NCBI GenBank assembly: GCA_018702715.1
Contig: JABIYQ010000467.1
Span: forward strand, 1 to 11,274
Length of the DNA: 11,274 nt
Reading direction: 5' to 3'
Source: Desulfobacula sp.
GTDB taxonomy: Bacteria; Desulfobacterota; Desulfobacteria; Desulfobacterales; Desulfobacteraceae
The notes under the pieces are model-generated. The model did no database searches, was not told where the DNA came from, and saw only the letters and a list, made by a program, of their open reading frames with translations. Made by a program: the position numbers and the translations under genes. Of this stretch, positions 7,823 through 11,274 are shown piece by piece (the stretch's first letter is position 1; each line of letters opens with the position of its first letter).

Positions 7823-8783
7823 TGGTTACACCCTTTCCCAAAGCTTTTGGTCTAATGTTATCGATGAGGGGGTTCACAACGTTTAACAGCAGAATCGCTA
7901 AAACAGTACCATCCTCATAAACACCGATGTTTCTCATCAGAATAATCATTACTGCGGCAAAAAATCCATATAGGAACATGGGAATCCTGTTTGAAGGAGA
8001 GGAAGAATTCTCAGTCGCCAGAAAAAAAGCGCCCATTAGCGTATAACCTGAAAAAAGATGGATCACAGGTCCTGCATAAGTATCTGGATTGGCCAAGTTA
8101 AAACACAAGGCTGTTATAATGATACCGGCAATAAAGGAAACCGGTATTTCCCAGCGAATATATCCTCTTAGGATCAGAAAAATGCCACCAAGAATAAGGC
8201 CCAGTCCAAAGGTGGAACCGATGGCACCCACCTGTTGGCCCATGATAAGATCGTTTAAAGGAAAAAATTCTGTAACGGCGGCAGGTCCCTGAAATTTGAG
8301 GGCTGCCAATGGTGCAAGGGCCGTGAAATTAAATTCATAATTGATATAGGCCGCATCAAAATCGAAAAAGGCCTTCCAGGAAAGCATTAAAAATGACATT
8401 CCAATGAGAGCCGGGTTAAAAGGATTTGCTCCGATACCACCGAAGATAATTTTTCCGATAACCACAGCTACAAATGTTCCTGTGATCACAAGCCACCAGG
8501 GGGAGGTAGCCGGAAGCATCATACCGAAGAGAAGCCCGATAAGGGCAGAATCCAAATCACCGATGGAAATTTTCTTTTTGGATATGACATTCATGATAAG
8601 TTCCCAGACCATGGCACTGGAAAGAGATAGCGCAATCACACCCAAAGCGGGTATGCCGAACTGAATAATACCAAAAATGACAGCTGGAAGGGCGGCAATC
8701 ATTATATTCAGGTTCATTTTAAAAAGACTATCTCCATCATGCCAGAAAGGCGCATGGGATACTGTTAATTTGTTATTATTCAT
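7815..8783 (-). CDS. rnfD: Rnf complex membrane subunit RnfD, lacking the FMN-attachment threonine
   Basis: RnfD is a polytopic membrane subunit that normally carries covalent FMN and lies near the ion path. This 322-residue protein has family landmarks such as GGIGANPFNPALIGMSFLML (about 115-134), IRWEIPVSFI (209-218) and a GYTLMGAFFLATE segment. Where the family shows a motif of the form [DG]-x-x-[ST]-x-A-T-P-L, this protein reads FNFTALAPLAALK (151-163). The residue matching the flavinylated threonine is A157 (codon GCA). The downstream GSIGETS-like stretch is also altered, to GAIGSTFG. T154 remains nearby but is in the wrong register for the motif. There is a good ribosome-binding site (GGAGA), a gap of 14 bp after rnfC and an 8-bp overlap with rnfG. 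Subunit identity is secure; loss of FMN is inferred from the motif. Confidence 0.94.
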   Translation of the reverse strand: MNNNKLTVSHAPFWHDGDSLFKMNLNIMIAALPAVIFGIIQFGIPALGVIALSLSSAMVWELIMNVISKKKISIGDLDSALIGLLFGMMLPATSPWWLVITGTFVAVVIGKIIFGGIGANPFNPALIGMSFLMLSWKAFFDFDAAYINYEFNFTALAPLAALKFQGPAAVTEFFPLNDLIMGQQVGAIGSTFGLGLILGGIFLILRGYIRWEIPVSFIAGIIITALCFNLANPDTYAGPVIHLFSGYTLMGAFFLATENSSSPSNRIPMFLYGFFAAVMIILMRNIGVYEDGTVLAILLLNVVNPLIDNIRPKALGKGVTNA

Positions 8784-8797
8784 TGGCAGTCTCCATT

Positions 8798-10069
8798 CTA
8801 AACGTCTGCTCTAAGTTTTAAAAGCTCATGTTTTCCAAGTCGGATATATTGGAACAAAGGTATCTTTGCTGTACATACATATGCACACAGACCACATTCA
8901 ATACATGAATCCAGGTCATATTTGTCAGCCGCCTCTTCATACTGGTCAGCTTCTAGGTATCTTACAAGAATATTCACAGGGACATTTGTAGGACAGATCC
9001 GAAGACATTTGCCACAATTAACGCATGGATCATCTGATACCTCTGGGATAATATTTTTGTCCTGTATCATCACGATATCCATGTCAGGTTGAACAGGGTG
9101 ATCAAGGGTGTAAGTGGAAAATCCCTTCATTGGCCCGCCAATAACAATCCTGTCCTGCTCATTTGTCTGAATTCTAACGGCATTGAAAATCTTGCTCAAA
9201 GGCGTTCCAATGGTTGCCTGGACCCTGTAACGCGCCTCTTTTTTTCCAATCACGGTCAAGATTTTTTCAAAATGAGCTGATTTTGTTTTATATGCTTTGC
9301 CTAAAGAGACCACTGCTTCGGCAGAGATAAAACAAACGCCCATATCCTCAGGGGTTTTGCCGGCTGGAAGGATCAGGTTTAAATGATCTTTTAAAATCAT
9401 TGCCGGTAAATTGGAAGGATATTCTAATGAGGTTTTGAATAGCAGAATCGAGTCAAGCCCTCCTTGAATATTTGAGTTTTCCGGTATGGTGACACAAATT
9501 TTTGGAACCTCGGTGATCGTTTTTAAAACCTGTGCCCCTTTTTTTAACATTTCCCAAAATTTATGCATCACATATTGATGGGTAGTTGATAAAAGATCGG
9601 TGTCAGTACATGTGATCACAATGGTATTGATTTTAGCATCGTCTCCGGCAAGAATTTTTAGAGGCGGTGCACCCGGAAGTGTCCTTAAATATTGATCAGC
9701 AGAAACAATGTCATCTTTTAAATCATATGTTTCAGATTCTGCTTCGTTAGCCTGAACTTGATCATTTTTGATAACAAGATGAGTGGATGTACTGCCAAAA
9801 TCATCTAAAAAGGTATCAATGTTGGCCAGGGTTCCAGCTACAGGGGAAATGGTATATTCAGTGCTGTTATTGTATAAGCACAGTTTTTCTCCTTTTTTTA
9901 CTGCATCCCCTATTTTTATTAAAGCCTGCCTTGTATTGTCTAGGGGCTCATTTACTAATAAAATAAGGTTGGGTGGTATGGGTATTGATTCCGGCTTTTT
10001 GGGATCCGGTTCCACAGGATCATAAATGAGCCTGGGTTGGGATAAGGTGAAAAAAGATCGTTTAATCAT
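8798..10069 (-). CDS. rnfC: Rnf complex peripheral subunit RnfC, with a degenerate NADH/FMN site
   Basis: RnfC normally binds FMN and NADH on the cytoplasmic side and holds two 4Fe-4S clusters. This 423-residue protein has the barrel-sandwich N-domain (GDAVKKGEKL at 54-63, ISPVAGTLANI at 74-84), a Rossmann-like middle, and both clusters: C349/C352/C355/C359 and C389/C392/C395/C399, the latter in SCIECGLCAYVCTAKIPL. The nucleotide site looks lost. The segment expected as GLGGAGFPT reads LRTLPGAPPLKIL (128-140). The INAAECEPY segment reads VITCTDTDLLS (151-161). The YPSGG segment reads YPSNLPA (217-223). IGGPMKGF (310-317) and the C-terminal half remain canonical. It is the first rnf gene, 67 bp after the cytochrome gene, with the Shine-Dalgarno AAGGAC. 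The identity is clear, and I infer that it no longer oxidises or reduces NAD directly. Confidence 0.94.
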   Translation of the reverse strand: MIKRSFFTLSQPRLIYDPVEPDPKKPESIPIPPNLILLVNEPLDNTRQALIKIGDAVKKGEKLCLYNNSTEYTISPVAGTLANIDTFLDDFGSTSTHLVIKNDQVQANEAESETYDLKDDIVSADQYLRTLPGAPPLKILAGDDAKINTIVITCTDTDLLSTTHQYVMHKFWEMLKKGAQVLKTITEVPKICVTIPENSNIQGGLDSILLFKTSLEYPSNLPAMILKDHLNLILPAGKTPEDMGVCFISAEAVVSLGKAYKTKSAHFEKILTVIGKKEARYRVQATIGTPLSKIFNAVRIQTNEQDRIVIGGPMKGFSTYTLDHPVQPDMDIVMIQDKNIIPEVSDDPCVNCGKCLRICPTNVPVNILVRYLEADQYEEAADKYDLDSCIECGLCAYVCTAKIPLFQYIRLGKHELLKLRADV

Positions 10070-10136
10070 AATAAGTCCTTGTTTTGTAAAAAGCTTGAGA
10101 TCATTCAGTATAGTTAATAAGTAAAAATCAAATTTA

Positions 10137-10502
10137 CTATAATGAATGACACGAGTTACATTCTACCGGACCTGCTTCAAGGTCTTCATGGCATCCCTGG
10201 CACTGAGCATGGAATGCATCAGGTCTAGATGGCAAGTCTTCATCACCTGTTTCTTCATGGCACTCACTGCAATTGTAGGTTTCATCATCTTCAATGTTGT
10301 GATGGCAGTCCAGACAATCTGTGGTATAATCGCCTGCGTGTACAGAATGGGTGAAAAAAACTTTACCAGCTTTGTTCTGAAACATCATCCGTACTGGATT
10401 CTCAGGTACAGGGGAGGTAAAAGAGGCATAGCTTACAATTCCTGTGATCAAAAATATGACCATAATGAATAAAGCTATTTTTAGGTCTCTTTGTGAAGTC
10501 AT
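10137..10502 (-). CDS. Small membrane-anchored or secreted tetrahaem c-type cytochrome
   Basis: This 121-residue protein has an N-terminal hydrophobic stretch (8-26) that is either a membrane anchor or a Sec signal with possible cleavage after SYA (A26). The exported part has four CxxCH haem sites: C63-H67, C78-H82, C101-H105 and C115-H119. There are exactly four further histidines (H52, H55, H68, H98), so all four haems could be bis-histidine ligated, as in class III/cytochrome c3-type proteins. The acidic composition is typical of periplasmic electron carriers. It lies directly upstream of rnfC on the same strand, behind its own promoter-like sequence. The position suggests it exchanges electrons with RnfG at the periplasmic face. 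Comparable Rnf-linked multihaem cytochromes are known in sulfate reducers and in Methanosarcina acetivorans; orthology to either is not established here. Confidence 0.92.
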   Translation of the reverse strand: MTSQRDLKIALFIMVIFLITGIVSYASFTSPVPENPVRMMFQNKAGKVFFTHSVHAGDYTTDCLDCHHNIEDDETYNCSECHEETGDEDLPSRPDAFHAQCQGCHEDLEAGPVECNSCHSL

Positions 10503-10561
10503 AATAATTCTCTCTTATCTAAGTATTTGAGTTCATGAGACAAACCCACAACTAGCATGGC

Positions 10562-10590
10562 GTTATATTATATTGTATCTATCTTGGCAA
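10562..10590 (-). promoter_or_regulatory. Sigma70-like promoter ahead of the cytochrome-rnf genes
   Basis: On the minus strand TTGCCA (10590-10585) is followed after exactly 17 bp by TATAAC (10567-10562). Each box differs from consensus by one base. Transcription would start near 10555 and give a leader of about 50 bases before the cytochrome ATG. This would let the cytochrome and rnf genes be transcribed independently of the rseC-like gene upstream. Confidence 0.6.
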
Positions 10591-10606
10591 GGAAAAAAAA
10601 TTAATT

Positions 10607-11068
10607 TTAAGGTATGGAACAACCGGTAGGGGTGGCGAAAGGTCTCTTTCTGACAAGGAAAGGTTTATACTCTTCCTTTTTTGAAAGGGAGTTGTTTTTT
10701 TTCCGGATAATATAAAAAGAGAGCCCAAAAAATAAAAATCCAAAAATCATTGAAACAAAGGAGGGGTTCATCTGAAAAAAAGGTGCAAGGCTATCGCCGA
10801 TCAATGCACCGATAGTCAGAAGAATAATGGGGAATACATATAAAAGAAATGTTAAAAAAAGGATGGGTTTGGTTTCAAGTCCAATAACAACATGATCGCC
10901 TTTACCTACATGGAGAGTGTTTTTAACTGTTACGATCATTTCTTTTTGGCTATTTTCTGTCCCGCAACTTCCTTTAGAGGAGCAGGACTCGCAGGCTCCG
11001 GATCTGATGGTTTTTATCCAGGCAACAGAAGGGTTGGACCTGGTTACAATTCCGTTTTCAGTTATCAT
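10607..11068 (-). CDS. rseC: RseC/MucC-family membrane protein (SoxR-reducing system type)
   Basis: This 153-residue protein has the RseC/MucC family layout: a short N-terminal cysteine-bearing domain, then two membrane helices (about 69-90 and 103-121). The signature ACESCSSKGSCG gives C26, C29 and C35; a fourth cysteine, C150, lies four residues from the end. In E. coli, RseC works with the Rsx (Rnf-like) complex to keep SoxR reduced, and it is encoded elsewhere with sigma-E factors. Linkage to rnf here fits a role as an Rnf-associated redox protein, but no SoxR gene is in the window. The start is well supported by AAGGAT seven bases upstream. The gene ends 104 bp before the cytochrome gene, which has its own promoter-like element. 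Family assignment is good; function in this organism is inferred. Confidence 0.85.
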   Translation of the reverse strand: MITENGIVTRSNPSVAWIKTIRSGACESCSSKGSCGTENSQKEMIVTVKNTLHVGKGDHVVIGLETKPILFLTFLLYVFPIILLTIGALIGDSLAPFFQMNPSFVSMIFGFLFFGLSFYIIRKKNNSLSKKEEYKPFLVRKRPFATPTGCSIP

Positions 11069-11106
11069 GATTATATCCTTTTAGTCGTGATTCGTTCTTT
11101 CATTAA

Positions 11107-11135
11107 AGGATAGAGCCGATATATAATGATGTCAA
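11107..11135 (-). promoter_or_regulatory. Sigma70-like promoter of the rseC-like gene
   Basis: On the minus strand a perfect TTGACA (11135-11130) and TATCCT (11112-11107) are spaced by 17 bp, giving a leader of about 30 bases before the rseC-like ATG. It lies back to back with the tRNA-Asn promoter, the two -35 boxes being about 20 bp apart. It could also drive cytochrome and rnf expression by read-through. Confidence 0.6.
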
Positions 11136-11154
11136 TTTTTTTTATTGTTTTTTC

Positions 11155-11181
11155 TTGACAAAAAACAGGTGTTGATATAAT
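11155..11181 (+). promoter_or_regulatory. Promoter of the tRNA-Asn gene
   Basis: A perfect TTGACA (11155-11160) and a perfect TATAAT (11176-11181) are separated by 15 bp, slightly short of the usual 17. The expected start near 11188 leaves a 5' leader of about 20 bases before the mature tRNA. Confidence 0.65.
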
Positions 11182-11209
11182 CTCTCCAAGTCTTGTAAAA
11201 AGGCGCTGC

Positions 11210-11274
11210 TCCCCAGTAGCTCAGTTGGCAGAGCAATTGGCTGTTAACCAATGGGTCCGCGGTTCAAGTCCGTG
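11210..11274 (+). tRNA. tRNA-Asn (GTT anticodon), 3' end cut by the window
   Basis: The cloverleaf can be folded by eye: acceptor 5' strand TCCCCAG (11210-11216), D stem GCTC/GAGC, anticodon stem ATTGG/CCAAT, anticodon loop CTGTTAA with GTT at 11243-11245, a five-base variable loop, and T arm CGCGG-TTCAAGT-CCGTG ending exactly at the window edge. The 3' acceptor strand and discriminator base (about 8 more bases) lie outside. It reads asparagine codons AAC/AAU. Being a tRNA gene it is also a possible integration target, but no attachment repeat or integrase is visible. Confidence 0.96.

Noticed and set aside
10120..10138. Small hairpin (AGTAAA/TTTACT) at the end of the cytochrome gene as a terminator
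   Set aside because: It has only six AT-rich pairs with no clean U-tract, and rnfC follows at 67 bp with a good ribosome-binding site, so read-through is expected.
10591..10610. T-run after the rseC-like stop as an intrinsic terminator
   Set aside because: The preceding sequence is a purely AT palindrome without a stable GC stem.
11210..11274. tRNA-Asn as an integration site for a mobile element
   Set aside because: No integrase gene and no repeat of the tRNA 3' end is visible, and the 3' end itself lies outside the window.
1..11274. CRISPR arrays, toxin-antitoxin or phage-defence genes
   Set aside because: No regularly spaced repeats and no coding frames of these families were seen; every substantial frame is accounted for by housekeeping or electron-transport genes.

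Overview
The window looks like a chromosomal segment from a strictly anaerobic, sulfate-reducer-like deltaproteobacterium, most plausibly Desulfobacterales (Desulfobacula/Desulfobacterium-like). This placement is an inference. It rests on the AT-rich coding style, an rnfCDGEAB cluster led by a small tetrahaem c-type cytochrome, and the protein styles. No marker gene fixes the taxon.

Layout. The left edge (about 1-57) holds a perfect 16-bp tandem repeat that runs to the stop codon of an RNB-family exoribonuclease gene (minus strand). Divergent from it is a small Smr-domain protein gene (plus strand). Its stop codon directly abuts the stop codon of mltG (minus strand), the lytic transglycosylase that terminates glycan strands. 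A strong hairpin terminator separates mltG from the long Rnf operon, which fills 3863-10069 on the minus strand in the transcriptional order rnfC-rnfD-rnfG-rnfE-rnfA-rnfB. Immediately upstream are a tetrahaem cytochrome gene with its own good sigma70-like promoter, and an RseC/MucC-family gene with a consensus-like promoter. A tRNA-Asn gene, divergently oriented and cut by the right edge, closes the window. No stretch over 300 bases lacks a gene.

How the genes work together. Rnf is a membrane, ion-translocating ferredoxin:NAD+ oxidoreductase. Here the complex appears rewired. RnfC keeps its two 4Fe-4S clusters but has lost the glycine-rich, ECEP and YPxGG-type segments that form the FMN/NADH site. 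RnfD has alanine in place of the threonine that normally carries covalent FMN. RnfB is fused to a complete GltD/NfnB-like FAD- and NAD(P)H-binding oxidoreductase. RnfG keeps its flavinylation motif, and RnfA and RnfE keep their paired cysteines. My reading is that pyridine nucleotide chemistry has moved from RnfC to the RnfB fusion, and that the tetrahaem cytochrome supplies an extracytoplasmic electron exit or entry. This variant Rnf module is the main point of interest in the window.
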